Source of the DNA: Fragum whitleyi
Lineage: Eukaryota; Mollusca; Bivalvia; Cardiida; Cardiidae
Length of the DNA: 64,000 nt
Reading direction: 5' to 3'
NCBI GenBank assembly: GCA_948146395.1
Contig: OX411551.1
Location: forward strand, 50,154,997-50,218,996
This document shows positions 63,896 to 64,000 of the stretch, piece after piece. A program made the translations under genes and the position numbers. Under the pieces are notes generated by a model. It did no database searches. It was not told where the DNA came from and worked only from the letters and a program-made list of their open reading frames with translations. Numbering within the stretch: position 1 is the first letter of the stretch; the number at the start of each line of letters is the position of its first letter.

Positions 63896-64000
63896 TAATA
63901 CAGAAGACGATTTTTGATTTTGGTTGCATTCTGAGACATGTAAATAGAAAAGAAGCAATATGGAGGTTGAGTCATTCTAGAGGCCACAGCTTTGGCCATT

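Overview
This is AT-rich eukaryotic DNA that consists almost entirely of repeats. It looks like part of a marine invertebrate genome, most likely a mollusc and probably a bivalve. The reasons are: three non-LTR retrotransposons of invertebrate type; tRNA-derived SINE copies; many short inverted-repeat DNA elements; and several elements built on cores of about 155-170 bp tandem monomers next to GTCC/GTCT simple repeats, which recall the bivalve 'pearl'/DTC84-type repeats. I find no convincing host protein-coding gene, rRNA gene or functional tRNA gene. The species call is an inference from repeat style.

Layout. 1-6630: a tandem-repeat-cored element (608-2221) hit by a short TA-flanked element, the whole then amplified as about three tandem copies of a 1.43-kb unit (to 6231). 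6634-11580: LINE-1, a non-LTR element cut between its endonuclease and its reverse transcriptase by a 1.9-kb TA-flanked element that itself carries a SINE. 11.6-31.3 kb: a mosaic of nested short elements and repeats (a second tandem-cored element at 17362-18685, a third at 22449-23556) separated by stretches with no recognisable content. 31.35-37.79 kb: LINE-2, with ORF1 broken by a homopolymer frameshift and an intact 1153-residue ORF2. 40.4-47.9 kb: ORF1p-like and ORF2p genes of one or two CR1/L2-like elements (LINE-3). The 1072-residue ORF2 has a hydrophobic segment followed by a 2A-like NPGP motif. 48.0-51.3 kb: a SINE, a 121-126 bp satellite and another 160-bp repeat core. 51.4-64 kb: a short element with long target duplications, more short TA-flanked elements and several very clean hairpins.

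The dominant theme is one family of short elements, here called the CAGTTA family. It is about 437 bp long, flanked by TA, with termini of the type CAGTTAACAACATCGTGAAA, two different arms (A and B) and a central GGGAGGTAAT hairpin. I count roughly 30 full or partial copies, some nested, some arm-swapped, some with duplicated modules. Other families seen more than once are: the GCGTTCAGGAT palindrome (about 8 copies), a 'GGTTATAAAACTTTTCTC' palindrome (3), a TGACGTCA-bearing composite with a GGCTCTGCC-loop hairpin (5), a GCCCTGGCAGGGCGG inverted-repeat element (2 plus a fragment), and a MULE-like element with 9-10 bp target duplications (2). None of them encodes a visible transposase, so any movement would depend on enzymes encoded elsewhere. 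The LINE reverse transcriptases could act on their own RNAs and on the SINEs.
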